Shown here: positions 49,131 through 60,039 of the stretch, one piece after another
How the letters are laid out: every line of letters starts with the position of its first letter
Position numbering within the stretch: position 1 is the stretch's first letter
The notes under the pieces: model-generated
What the model saw: only the letters and a program-made list of their open reading frames with translations
What the model was told of the DNA's origin: nothing
The model's database searches: none
Program-made: the position numbers and the translations under genes
From: Symbiodinium microadriaticum
Lineage: Eukaryota; Sar; Dinophyceae; Suessiales; Symbiodiniaceae
Length of the DNA stretch: 64,000 nt
Assembly (NCBI GenBank): GCA_001939145.1
Contig: LSRX01000467.1
Location: 166,800-230,799, forward strand
Direction: 5' to 3'

Positions 49131-51704
49131 TTACGGCAAAGCATTGCTTGGCACTGCGCAAAGCATCTTGGCGAAATGAAGAATGGCTCCGTCCACCATC
49201 TGCCCTATCTGGCCCACGACCCACTGCTTTCTGGCACCAGGAAACTGCAAAGTCATTGCCCACTTTGGTAGCGCTGCGACCTGTCCCATCCAGATCTGCA
49301 CGATGCGCTCGACGAAGTCCACCCATGACGCGTTCAAGGCTGGCTCAACTTGCGAGACTTTCAAGAGGGTTTCCTTGGGGAGCAGCACTCGCTCCAGGTA
49401 AGCTGGAGCACATAAGAGTGGGTTGAATGCCTTGAAGTTGGCCAACAGATTCCTTTCGAGCTGCTTGGTACGGCTGGGGTTCTCGATCAAGCTGTAAGCA
49501 AGCCTCTTCGGCGTGAAGGCGAGCCTGGCCAGTCCCTTCAGCGCGAATCTGTCCTCTGGCAGGTAACGACCAGCCCGCGCAGGTAGCTCAAACTGGAAGT
49601 CCAAGTTCCGCGAGTTCAGGCCAGCGTGAAGGAGGGCTTCCAGGGTGTCGGCGAACTCTGTGAGTACAGGCGACGACCTGGAGGGGGCTTCATTCCACTG
49701 AGGGAGAAGATCGATGGACCTCCAGGAAGGAGGTGGATCTTCATGTAGCCTCTTTACGACAGCACGCCCGAGGCCTATGCAGGTCTCCGGGCTTGAGCTA
49801 CAACCTTTGACGGCCACGCGGTAGCAGGAGCTTACCGCTCTCATCAAACGGTCCATGTCGTCTTCTGTGCCCCTCCTGAAAGAAGCATTCAAGATCAGAA
49901 GAGACTTGCCTTCCAATCTTCCGGAGCATTCCTCGAGTGTTTGTGCCAAGGAGGCCAGTGACAACTCGGAGCAATCGAAAGCCTGGAGAGGGATCATTTG
50001 CCGGCTGCTCGGCGTCGTGGCTGATCTGCTCTCGCGTTCCAAGCTGCCATCGATAATCAACTTCGGCAACTCCGCTGTGCTGCTCTCGATTTGGATGCCG
50101 GCATCCAACATGCTTCTGTTGAAAGCTGGTGCAATGACATTGAAAGTTGCTTTGGGATTTCCCTTGGACCCACCTTTTTGCATTCGCTCCTCAATGATCT
50201 CTATAAGACTCTGATTGCTTTTTGTCCTCGACTGCATCGCACGGCCAACCCGGTCATGCCGTTCTGCCCATGCCCACAGGATTTGCAGGAGCTTCTCATC
50301 ACCTCTGTATGCTGCAATGGAGAACGCATTATTTCCCCAAGTGCGCTCCTGCCACAAGGGATCAGCAAGCTGCAGCCAAGGATGTTCGGCCGTCTGGCTG
50401 CAATACCCATGTAGAAGGAACTCGACGCACTTGCACAATCCGTGTTCGCAGCCTTGCCAACGGTTGCAACGGAGAGACTGTTCGAATCAATATACTAACA
50501 AAAGGGTCTGCCCTTTAAAGGTTCAGCAAGTTGCTGCGACCCGCCAATACCTGGAGACCGGGATTCAGGGGTGGTTGGAATGTAACTCGACCGTACTCGG
50601 CAGCAGCCGACAACGTTGTCGTTGTGGTGCTCGATGAAGAATCCGTGTTTGCTAGTCGGAGCGGAGCATGACGAAGCTTGAGCACACATATGCTCGCTAT
50701 TGCTAGAATTGCGAAACCAGAGCTCTAACATGAGATATTGCGTGGCATGGAAGTTGCGGTGGGGCTTGAGTCTTTGTTCCATGTCCTTGCATCAGTCAAC
50801 CCGCGGGCCATCAAATCAACAATTCACGATGCAGCTGGACCTGGTGAGCCTGTCGGAAGTCCTATGCATCATCGAAACTCACTCCGCATCCATGAACAAC
50901 AGGCCGACTATACTGAACTGCTTCAGAGTCGCAGAAGTGAAGCAAAGTCAAGTTTCCCAAGCAGCTCAGTGTGGCGAGAGTTTTGTAAAACTTCGCGTTT
51001 GAGATGTCTCCTGTCATAAAATAGTCCTCCAGCAGTTGCCGGAAGTCCTCTTCCTGAAGCGCAGCTTCAATCAACCGTGGGTCGTCCTCCTCCTGTAGCA
51101 GATCGAACTTTTCCTGTACGGCTGCAGACACAAGGTCCAAATGGGTGCTGAAATATGTTGTGACCACATTGAGTGGGTCTTCGGGCTTGTAGCGGAAATC
51201 ACGGATGACGACCTGCAGCGCAAGAAGAAGTCTCATGCCCATGCTTGAGGCAATCATCCACTTCTGGAGATCTAGAGAGGTGCTCTGTACGAGTATTTCC
51301 ATGGAGCCATGCAGCCAAGAGGCATGCCAAATTCCGTCAGCACCCTGCATTTCTGCTAATGTGGAGGGCGCTACCTGCTGCTCAAAGATCCCCATAGACA
51401 CTAGCTCGGCCCACCGGAAGTAGCGAAGCACCATGAACCGGTAGGGCTTGTTGGAGGCTAGGTGCCCCGAGCTGTCATGTGTCACCAGCTTCCAACCAGA
51501 TTTGAGGGTCTCGTTGACACATTTAGAGGCCATTTCCCTTGAGCCAGCATGCCCAAATAGGGCCTCGACTGCATTCGTGAGGTAGCTGGTCCGGCTGGCT
51601 ATAGTCTGCGCGTCTGCCATGGCAGCTTTCGCGTCTGGGGCTTCTCGATGTGTCGGAAAGCTGATGGCTGCAAACCAAGACTTCATACATACTTCCAGCA
51701 CCAT
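49131..51704 (-). CDS. Ankyrin-like protein, two large exons
   Basis: Exon 1 starts at ATG 51702-51704, with a stop three bases upstream in frame (TAA CAC ATG). It runs to about 51010: EALFGHAGSREMAS, FMVLRYFRWAELVSMGIFEQ, then an acidic end FDLLQEEDDPRLIEAALQEE. The frame itself stays open to 50862, but the coding character fades after TGDIS, so the donor is probably near 51000-51015. Exon 2 begins near 50475 after an AACAG acceptor (frame SLRCNRWQGCEHGLCKCVEF) and ends at the stop 49131. It includes one ankyrin-type helix pair, NNAFSIAAYRGDEKLLQILW, then Leu-rich segments (LALARLAF-like and FADTLEALLHAGL). At about 445 codons, exon 2 is the longest coding exon here and has no competing plus-strand frame of similar quality. 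Ankyrin repeats mediate protein binding; one repeat alone is weak evidence and the rest is unrecognised. Confidence 0.7.
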
Positions 51705-52138
51705 GTGTTAGAAAACATTGTGTTACTTGTAATTATGTGTCATTGCCTGTTACTTAGCATGTATCAACCTGCATTACGACAATATATACATCGTTAGTAC
51801 GACCGACAGAGAGCGATCAGAACTGTTTGGGAACTGTGCAGTACGGACTGACGACTCCTTCATCCTCGTCACATGCGGTCTTCCTCTTCCGTCTGCCAAG
51901 CCATCCAAGCCCGAGTGGTAGTTCCCAACGCATCTGCCTCTCTGTTGCCCCTGCGCTTTCGTGCTTCATCTCCAGTGTTATTGTTATGACAATGTACTAC
52001 AAACTGTACATACAAGATGGCGTTGTAGCCAACAAACAGTCGGCTGAGGTTCTGTCGTCGCAGATGGCGGTCTGCATCTGCTCCAGAACCTCTTTCTATA
52101 TGCTAATGTATGTACTACATATTGTATGTTGTTGTACA

Positions 52139-52205
52139 TTATATATATATATATATATGAAATGATATATATATATATATATATGTATGTATATATTATA
52201 TATGT
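52139..52205. repeat. AT microsatellite
   Basis: (TA)n blocks at 52139-52157 and 52166-52184, then TATG/TATA variants. It lies upstream of the ankyrin-like gene in intergenic sequence. Confidence 0.85.
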
Positions 52206-52862
52206 ATACACAATACGTATTCAATTGTTTGTTTGTTTATCATTATAGTTATTTTTATATTGGCACATGAACGCAGAACAAAAGGTGTCTCCACGCCAAA
52301 GCCTCTCTAAAGAGGCGCTGGGAGTAAGTTCAATCTGCAGTAAAGCTAGAAGTCTCTAAGCCTTCAACCCTTAAACCCTCCAGGCCCAATACTTGGCGGA
52401 CTTGCTTGGCTCATTTTTTGCACGAGCTCATGGCTTGAGACGCTGTACTTTGGGTGCGCGATTTGCGTCAGCTCGGCTGACGTGGCCACCGTAAGCTTGG
52501 GGCGCCTGGGTTGCCGCCCGCAACTCCGAAGAAGCCTTTTAATCTTTCTAGGACTCTGGGAAGCTGAACCATCCTAAGGGAACTAACGCAAACTAGCTGA
52601 ACTTCACGAAGCATACGAACTCCATGCCTCACAGTTGTACGTGTGAGTCCTGGTGGCATCTGGAGACCCTGCGGCTGGCACTCCCAGCGATACGCTGACA
52701 ACTTTGGAGGTTGAGATATCGTTTTCTGTGCAAGGCTCTCACTCTCATGGCCCCAAGGCCTTCAGGACGCGACCGGCTTGGCCTCAAGCTTCGAGGGCTT
52801 CTCCGGTCCGAAGGCTCTTGGTCGAGCCTCGAAAAGCCGCGAGAAGTAGAAGTTGGTGGCTG

Positions 52863-53369
52863 TCATGTCCTTGCGGGTGACCTGGGCCAAATGTGCGTCA
52901 CCGTTGATGCGCATGCTGGGTATTGCTGGGTGACGATCGTGGTCTCTTCGACCGATTTAGGCACAGCGAGGTGGGATGTGACCGTGTGCTCAGCCACTAA
53001 GCCATCGGCCTGGTAACCTGCTTGCTGCAGTGCGGCCTGCCGTGCAATCCAAGAGCCAAGGCCAAGCAAAACCAGCACTTCCCACAAGCGTTGCAGAAAT
53101 CACAGCACTTCTTTGGCTGCCTCCACATCTGCCTCATCATGGAGGTATGCACCTGCATGAACGATGCAACTTGTCCAAGGTTGTTTTCTTCTGCCAAAAT
53201 ACAGAACAGAGAGAGACACAGCAACTGCTTCTGCCAGTAGCTCGCCGGCAAAGGCGGATCTGAACTTCTGCCAAGTTGCGAGTGGTTTTGGACTTGCCAG
53301 GGAAAAGCTCACCGATTCGCTTGAGCAGTTTGTAGTACCTGCGATTTTCCGGGATTTTCCAATTTTCAA
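52863..53369 (-). pseudogene. Two in-frame open frames separated by one TGA
   Basis: Minus-strand frame 53369-53100 (SAFAGELLAEAVAVSLSVLY, DEADVEAAKEVL) stops at TGA 53100-53102. The same frame then continues as FLQRLWEVLVLLGLGSWIAR to 52863. Both halves have protein-like composition, the second with a possible membrane helix. It could be a broken gene, two exons whose intron spans the stop, a sequencing error or chance. I recognise no family. Confidence 0.3.
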
Positions 53370-53472
53370 CTCGCTCTCTGCTTTGTCTTTGCTTTTGGCC
53401 TGGCTTCGGTGCGTGGGTACTCGGTACTGTTACTTGCTGAGACACATCCCCCACAAGTAGCAAGAGGAGTCA

Positions 53473-53552
53473 CATATATTATATATTATATATTATAAAT
53501 TATAAATTATAAATTATATATTATATATTATATATTATGTATTATATACTAC
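53473..53552. repeat. 7-bp AT tandem repeat with block variants
   Basis: About eleven units of period 7: ATATATT three times, ATAAATT three times, ATATATT three or four times, then ATGTATT. A variant unit was evidently amplified in a block. Confidence 0.85.
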
Positions 53553-53732
53553 TCGCTACTCGCCGCTTCAAGGCTCCTCGTGTTGCACTGCGGTGGCCGA
53601 TGCAAACCACCGCTAGACTTTGTCGCGGCCTCCCTTGCGCATCGGAACGGATGACACAAGCGACTCGATACTGCTAGGTATGTTCAGGGAGGACGCTGAG
53701 AATGAAAACGCACATCCTGTCAAAGGGCTCCC

Positions 53733-53770
53733 CTAAACCCCAAACCCGAAACCCAACCCTAAACCCCATG
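53733..53770 (-). repeat. Telomere-like heptamers
   Basis: CCCTAAACCCCAAACCCGAA then ACCCAACCCTAAACCCC: imperfect CCCTAAA units, reverse orientation to those at 8.1 kb. Confidence 0.75.
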
Positions 53771-54065
53771 AAGCAGCGGGAGAAAAAGACTCCAGCGAAA
53801 GCCGAGGATCTGACCAAGTCTTGGGCGCAAACGACAAGATCAGTCTCTCCTTGCTGAGCCTCAGAGCATCGTTTCTGTCAGCTACTGCAACAGTATTTCA
53901 ACAAACTCGTGACAACTCAAACTGGATGAAGAAGTGGGATTTGCTCCACGGCGTGGTGAAGCAATGTGACCGCAAGCGCCGTAGTATCAACAACTGCACG
54001 CCCCGCCTGATTTACGAGTCAGCCACCGGGTATTTGTATCTGATGTAAAACTCTATTTGTCCGAA

Positions 54066-54676
54066 CACACACACACACACACACACTCTCACTCACTCAC
54101 TCAGGTCCGCGGGCGCACCCTGCCAAATGCTGCACCATCCCAGACATCTTGTCTGGCGGGTAGTGGATGAGTACCTGCTAGGAGAGAGACAGAGCTTTAT
54201 CAATTTGCATCTAGTTTCTTTCCTTTCCATATATATATATATGTTAGGTTGTAGATATTCTTGATAATATTTACCATATGTTATGTAGGCCATAACTATA
54301 TATTATGTACCATCTATTGCAGGTGGCATGCTGTGTATTAGATAGTTAGATGTTAGAACTCACATCTTACATCTTATCTAGTGTACATTGCAAGTTTTTC
54401 ATTACATGCTATAAACTGTACTTTAAACAAAGCATGCTGCATGCTGAAAATACATGTTATTTGTTACATTTTTTACTATACACAAAGAAACAAATTATAA
54501 ATACGCATGCTGATACCACATAGGAACTATATACTGGGTTTTGCACAACATCTACTCTGTATATCGATATATACACATGTATATATGCATAATACATAAT
54601 TTAATTCTATATGTATATATGTTCTGCGTTAGATACTTTAAAATATGTACGACAGATATACAGATATGTATGTGTA

Positions 54677-54710
<34 letters not shown>
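54066..54710. repeat. Simple repeats (AC, ACTC, AT, CT)
   Basis: (AC)n at 54066-54085, CACT units to about 54104, (AT)n at 54229-54242, (CT)n at 54678-54692 and (AT)n at 54693-54710, in otherwise AT-leaning sequence without genes. Confidence 0.85.
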
Positions 54711-54711
<1 letters not shown>

Positions 54712-54802
54712 CAACATATGTGCAACACATATATCTAATATGCTATTTTGTGTACATGATGTACCTTCTGTTCTTCTACAGCAAGTAGACCTCTGATGTG
54801 GT

Positions 54803-54872
54803 ATGGCCCTCCGAGACATGGCGCACATCCACGCAGCACACCGTGTCGTACGAACCAGAGATCGCCTGCGTG
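54803..54872 (+). CDS. Weak exon candidate with canonical GTGAGT donor
   Basis: ATG-initiated frame MALRDMAHIHAAHRVVRTRD, then RLR, ending CTGCGTG/GTGAGTAC. The basic helix is faintly IQ-like. This is the only plus-strand candidate right of the AT island with a good splice signal. There is no further support, and an exon on the plus strand would break the otherwise minus-strand block. Confidence 0.2.
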
Positions 54873-55099
54873 GTGAGTACTCAGGTGTCCGCCAGACGCA
54901 GGTAAAGCAGCCGCACTCTGCTGCCGATAAATGTCTAGGACTTCACTGGTCTTTGTACGAGGAGTACTGCACCTCCAGGTCAGAAGTTGAGAACCTGGCA
55001 TCACATGCAGCCAACCGCAAGCAAGCTAGTTGCATGCTTTTTCGGTTGAACTTGACAAAGTTTCTACTGATCAAATGGCCAGATGCAGCCTCATGAACA

Positions 55100-57400
55100 A
55101 CACGAAACCGTGGCGACAACCCTGTTAGCTACAAGATCGACGGAAGCTAGGCTCGGGCAAAACCACATGCTTCACGGCGCCTAGCACAAGAACTGATCGA
55201 AAATTCACCAGTGCTGCTCAAGAATACTGTCCCGCTTCTCGCCAAACATTGCCATGAGTCTCTGCACTTTCTCCGAGGACTGAGCTTTGGCAGCTTCTCT
55301 GCTGGTAGCGAGTCTTTGGCTCGAACTTCGGCCTGCTAGGGTGCTTGAGCAACACGGCGTGAGTCCCAGCACATGTGGGTGTTTCGGCAACTTCGGGGGC
55401 TTCCTCTTAATTATTCTCTGAAGCATATTGGTGCGGATGCCTCGCCAACCATAGCAGAACTAATGTCGCTGCCGTTGACCTGGGCTGCTGGCCGTCTTGC
55501 AGATGCATGGACACTTAAAAACATCACCGCCGCATGCGTCGCAGGGCCGTACTGGGTAGGGTGGAGGCGCAGGATTGGCACAGGTCTAGGGCGCTGCCTA
55601 TGCGGCGGTCAACAAGCCCGGTGCTTGCATAGTATGAGGCTGAGGTTTGGGGACGCCCCCCCAAACTCGTCACATGATGTGAACCTAAAGGGCACTGCAA
55701 AGACTGGGACACAATGACTAAGATGCGCATGACTATTCCAGACCGTGGTACTGGAACCTACAGAGAAGGCCTGAGGTACACACCATGGCCCCGCGGCTGG
55801 CCAGCGGAATAGAGAGGCTGCCCGTCCCGCACCTCATCGCTGGGCTCTTGTTTTTAAGGGAGTTAATTTAAGTTACCATAATACGAGTAGGGGATCTATA
55901 GTAAATATAAGTTACCATAATAGGGGATCTATTACCCAGTCATCTCTTCGAGGCCTGACTGTGCTTACTGTAGCCTCCCCTCCGCATCTTGGTCACCACC
56001 ACAAACCGCGACCTCGACGATGCCTGTAAGAAACGACACTATCAGACACACGGACGGACTGGACTCCGAGACGGAGCACTCGATATTGTGAGGGAGTGAC
56101 CTGCGAGCTGCCCGTTTTAAGCCTTCAGCCCTGTGCCTGCCCCAATAAACACCACTGAGAGCCACGCCCCGCATCGCAAACAGTCTTGCCGGAGATTGTG
56201 TTTGGATCCTGTCCGGCCAAGGGATAGTCATTGACGCTATGCCATTCGAGAACACAAAACATCGCACTGCCCCGGTTCATTGCCCACGCTATGCCCTGAA
56301 CGATATCCGTCCAATCAGTATATACCGCTGTGGATGTGCACACATCTGTTATGTCTAATACGCATACGCACACGTATGTATCTGTGCAGGAAATTAACCA
56401 CATGGCTTGTTCTTTGCTGCTACATGTAGTGTCTGCATACTGTGATACACTCGCGAATAACAGCTGGATGACTCTTCATGTGTTTCCATATGTCATCATG
56501 AGCTACTCTGGGTTGACTATCAATAGACGGCACTGCTAAACTTTCTAGATACTGCAATATAAGTTCGCCCTGTACAGTAGCACTATTGTTTTCAGAATGC
56601 TGCATGACTGTGCTCGTATATACACGCGGTACAGGTACACCTCCGTTCGAGATAGTATCATCAGGTATTACATTGACTACATTCCTATGCCCGCTCCTGC
56701 TCTTCTCCTTTCTTGCTTTTTTCTCTCGTCCAGCTACTAGTCGAACGTTGTTCCCCACACGTTTACATTTATACTGTTGCTGCCAGCACCTTAATCGTAA
56801 CACCCCAGCCAAAAAAAGGCCCTGAGGCCGCTCCAGCCAGCCCAAGATCTTGTCGACAGTCTGCGCATGGCCCACCCGGATGTCCTCAGGCAATTTCGCT
56901 TCAGATTGCATCGGCTGCTGGGGCCTGTGGGTATCTCATCCCATGCCTGTGCTTACGCATGTATGTTCGTACATATGATTCTAAAATCCCATCATCTGTT
57001 GGGTACTGCATTCTGTCTGCACAGTGCGAGGTTAAAGCATACCTGAAATACAACTACTGCGTCACATAGAAGTCAGCCACAGCGCTGTTCAAGAAATCCT
57101 TCGGTGGAATTACGCAAGAGGCAAGGCTTTCCTTCAATCAATGTGAGGGTCCAACAAGCCTCCCAGAAGTCTTCCCAAGACTCAAAGCAACCAGGCGGTC
57201 ATCCCCAGGCAGGTTTTGGGGCACTCTTCCAATTGTGATCTCGGCATAGCCTCAATCTGCAGACGCAGTCTTTTCGACACAAGTTTGAGAGGGAAGGCTG
57301 AACAAACCTGATCCAAAATCAGGGGTACCATGATCGAAAACATAGATCGTCTTGCCAATTCCTATCAGATCAATAATCTCGAATATGCCGTGCACCGAAA
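55100..57400. other. No recognisable gene
   Basis: Frames up to 163 codons (56420-56911 minus) show no motif. A short direct repeat of AAGTTACCATAATA...GGGGATCTAT occurs at about 55870-55902 and 55907-55931. Confidence 0.4.
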
Positions 57401-57416
57401 CACAGAGACACGCGGA

Positions 57417-57625
57417 TGTGTGTGTGTGTGTGTGTGTGTTTGTCTCAGAGTGTGTGTGTACAGTATAATATAAACATACAATAAAATGAATAAGAAATAA
57501 ACAATTATACATATATATATATACACATATATCTACACATGCAAATGAATATAACAAATAATAAGTAAGTAAATAAATAAACAAACAAATAAGAGCATGT
57601 ACGTATATATATATATATATATATA
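57417..57625. repeat. TG, AT and AAAT simple repeats
   Basis: (TG)n at 57417-57438, TG again at 57449-57460, ATAT runs at 57508-57535, AAATAAAC at 57565-57590 and (TA)n at 57604-57627. Confidence 0.9.
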
Positions 57626-57707
57626 TTTGAGCTGCGTTTTTTTTCCGTCTCTGTACGGAAGATTAAAGCTGGACACAAAACTTTCGCTCGATTTCGAAAT
57701 CCTGCTG

Positions 57708-58080
57708 GCGCTGTGCGCGCGGAAGGACGCGGAAGGGCTGCGGAAGGCTTTGCTCCGCGGAAGGGCGCGGAAGCAACAAATACGTAAGACACCGCGCCCG
57801 AAGAATTCATGCTTCGAAGGAAACATACAATGTTACCTGAACCAGCTAGTGCTGTACTCTTAGCTGTCGGCGGTTTCATAATACATGGTGCCCGAGGTTG
57901 CTGACAGGAGTTGGCGTAATACGTCAAGAGGGGTTTATGCTCTTGCGGAAGGGTTCGCTTGCAAAAGGGTCCGCGGAAGGGCGCGCGGAAGGGACGACAT
58001 GCAGTGACTCAGAAACGTGCCAACGTCTCGAAGCGCGGAAGGCTGCGGAAGCCGTGGCGGAAGGGTTGTGCGGAAGGGGT
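57708..58080 (+). repeat. GCGGAAGG dispersed-repeat cluster
   Basis: GCGGAAG or GCGGAAGG recurs about a dozen times in two clumps, roughly 57718-57772 and 57963-58076, separated by unrelated sequence. Spacers are short (ACGCGGAAGGGCTGCGGAAG, then GCGCGGAAGC), so it is not a strict tandem array. The repeat sits inside frames on both strands that I regard as accidental. Confidence 0.85.
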
Positions 58081-58622
58081 TTTAGCGTCCTTAGGATTGA
58101 AACAGAATAAAACACACCGCTCATTTGGTTTGTACATAGATTATATCACTTAAGACTGCCAAGCTGCTTTCTGCACCGGGTTTACATCGTCGGTTTCTCC
58201 GTAGATCTTCTGCCATCTCTCGAAGCCTTCATGCGCGTGGCATCGGCGTAAGAAGGTGGTAATTATGCAACTGTCATTGCTATTCTTCTTAATCTTTTAC
58301 TACATACTACTGCTATGATTAGTAATTCGTACTATTCTTGCTATTGTCATCTGCTTCTGGCTTCATCGACCTGTCGCGATCGCTGCACTGCACCACAACT
58401 ACCATTTCGCAGGCAGTTCCGGGTTCAATTCCACGGTGACCACATAAAAGCTTCAGTGCTTAATGTTGCGGCCGATCCTGTGGTGTTGAAGTACTCCTCA
58501 ACAACCTCAGCAGAGCATCACGTCAACAAGAGCCAGACTGTCGCGAAAACCCGCACGCACTGATGATGAAGGCTTTGTCGAGCCTCTACAAATACTTGGG
58601 CCCGTAAAGTTGCTGCACTCAC

Positions 58623-58744
58623 GACGCTTGATGAAGATGCTTGATGATGCATCTGCGACCCATGAAAAGCGGACCTTCTTGTCGTCCACATCATCGTAAG
58701 TCTCGCCGCCAAGCCTTGTGGGTCTGTTGATGAACCAGCAACTC
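58623..58744 (-). CDS. Exon of unknown protein with canonical GTGAGT donor
   Basis: The frame follows a TACAAG acceptor and reads SCWFINRPTRLGG, then ETYDDVDDKKVRFSWVADAS, then SIFIKRR. It ends CGTC/GTGAGT at 58622-58617. The amino-acid composition is protein-like, and both boundary signals are on the minus strand, like the other genes on this side. The family is not recognised. Flanking frame continues open to 58507-58953 without obvious coding character. Confidence 0.45.
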
Positions 58745-59689
58745 TTGTATCGTGGAGTCGCGTAGTTGCAGGCGGGTCTGGCTGGCTCTTTGACGGTATT
58801 GTTCGTCTCATACTCGCGCTCTCTTTGTTGCAGGTGGCGTGCAGCAACAAAGAGGGACACTAGTACCAAACGACCGGATTGTGGCACGTGTTGCTGACAC
58901 TTACCACATCGCCCTTGCCCTATGGCGGATATACCGCATTGTGCAGCAATCAAATTCTGTTGAACATGGCTGATTTAGCAGCACTGCCATAATGAGCTCA
59001 AAATAAAAACTCTGGGCTTGGCTGCATGCAAGACCTCCAGCTGAAGCTGCCACAATCAAAACAACTGTGGAGTTCTTATGAAGAGACGGACTGCGAACGA
59101 GGTTTGAGGCTGAGGGATGACGGGGGTTGGGGATTTGGTGCTGACAGCAGTAGAACTAAGGCTGCTGAGGTCCTGGGACCACCCTTCTTCAACCACATCG
59201 TGACCATAAAAACTATTCTAAGCCCATGCGAAACAAGCTGTCTCGAGTTTGAAAGGACGTGCAACTCGGAAATCTCTGGGACCTGTAACTACATACCACT
59301 CTCTTTCTAGGAGCCGCACGCAAGAGCAGCGACTCCAGCCAGGGCAACCAGCAGGCCACCAATGAAGAAAGGCAACTGAGAGGTTTCAGCCTCGCCGGCT
59401 GCCTGCGTGGGTCGTTCTTTCATTGGTCGCCGCAGTACCTGACCTTGCCTTTGTTACTGATCAGAATCTCATCAACACTTGGACGCTCATCTGCCAAGGA
59501 GACACGACATTGACATGGAGCCCTCAAGTCAACATGGAAGCCATGGTGTCAGCTGGGGTCTGCCTGGCCACGCAACTATGGCTATCAGATGACCAGCCCC
59601 AACATCTAAGCTTTCGCAGACTGCTTCAGCGCCAGTCAAGACACAGAATCTCTTGTTATTAGACCTTAGTATCTCATGATCTCGACAAA

Positions 59690-60025
59690 TTCCAGCTTTT
59701 TCCATCCACAATTTTGCGATGCTGCTCTCTGGATGTCGTCCGTGCTCGTGGGACTGCTGCATTGCCAGCGAGTGTCGCTGACCGTGCTGGCTTGCAACCT
59801 TGATCCTAGGGTCCACACTAATGATCTCAGCACCTGCATGACTGTCTTCTAGAAGTAACAAGGCTGCAGCCAGCTACCCTGCGACGGCAGCAGCGAGCAA
59901 GCGATCCAGGCATGCATGGGGAGGGTACAGCCTGCAAATCGGACTCTCCGACGGCCTATGGCAGCCGCATGGCTAAGAAGCTCCACGACTTGGTCGCCAG
60001 AGGCTGAAACCACGCGCAGATTTCG
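59690..60025 (-). CDS. Candidate exons, LRVVSASGD protein
   Basis: Minus-strand frame at about 59932-60025 reads LRNLRVVSASGDQVVELLSH then AAAIGRRRVRFAG and ends TTTGCAG/GCTGTA, a GC-type donor like those of the IQ gene. The phrase VVSASGDQV resembles N-termini I associate with dinoflagellate ankyrin or ubiquitin-fold proteins; this is from memory of the family style, not a search. A second frame, 59690-59861 (EIISVDPRIKVASQ), may be the next exon. The start codon is not established, because a stop lies shortly upstream in frame. Confidence 0.4.
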
Positions 60026-60039
60026 TAGATGTTGACCAT

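Noticed and set aside
58420..58445. tRNA B-box-like GGGTTCAATTCC
   Set aside because: No matching A box or cloverleaf arms at the proper distance.
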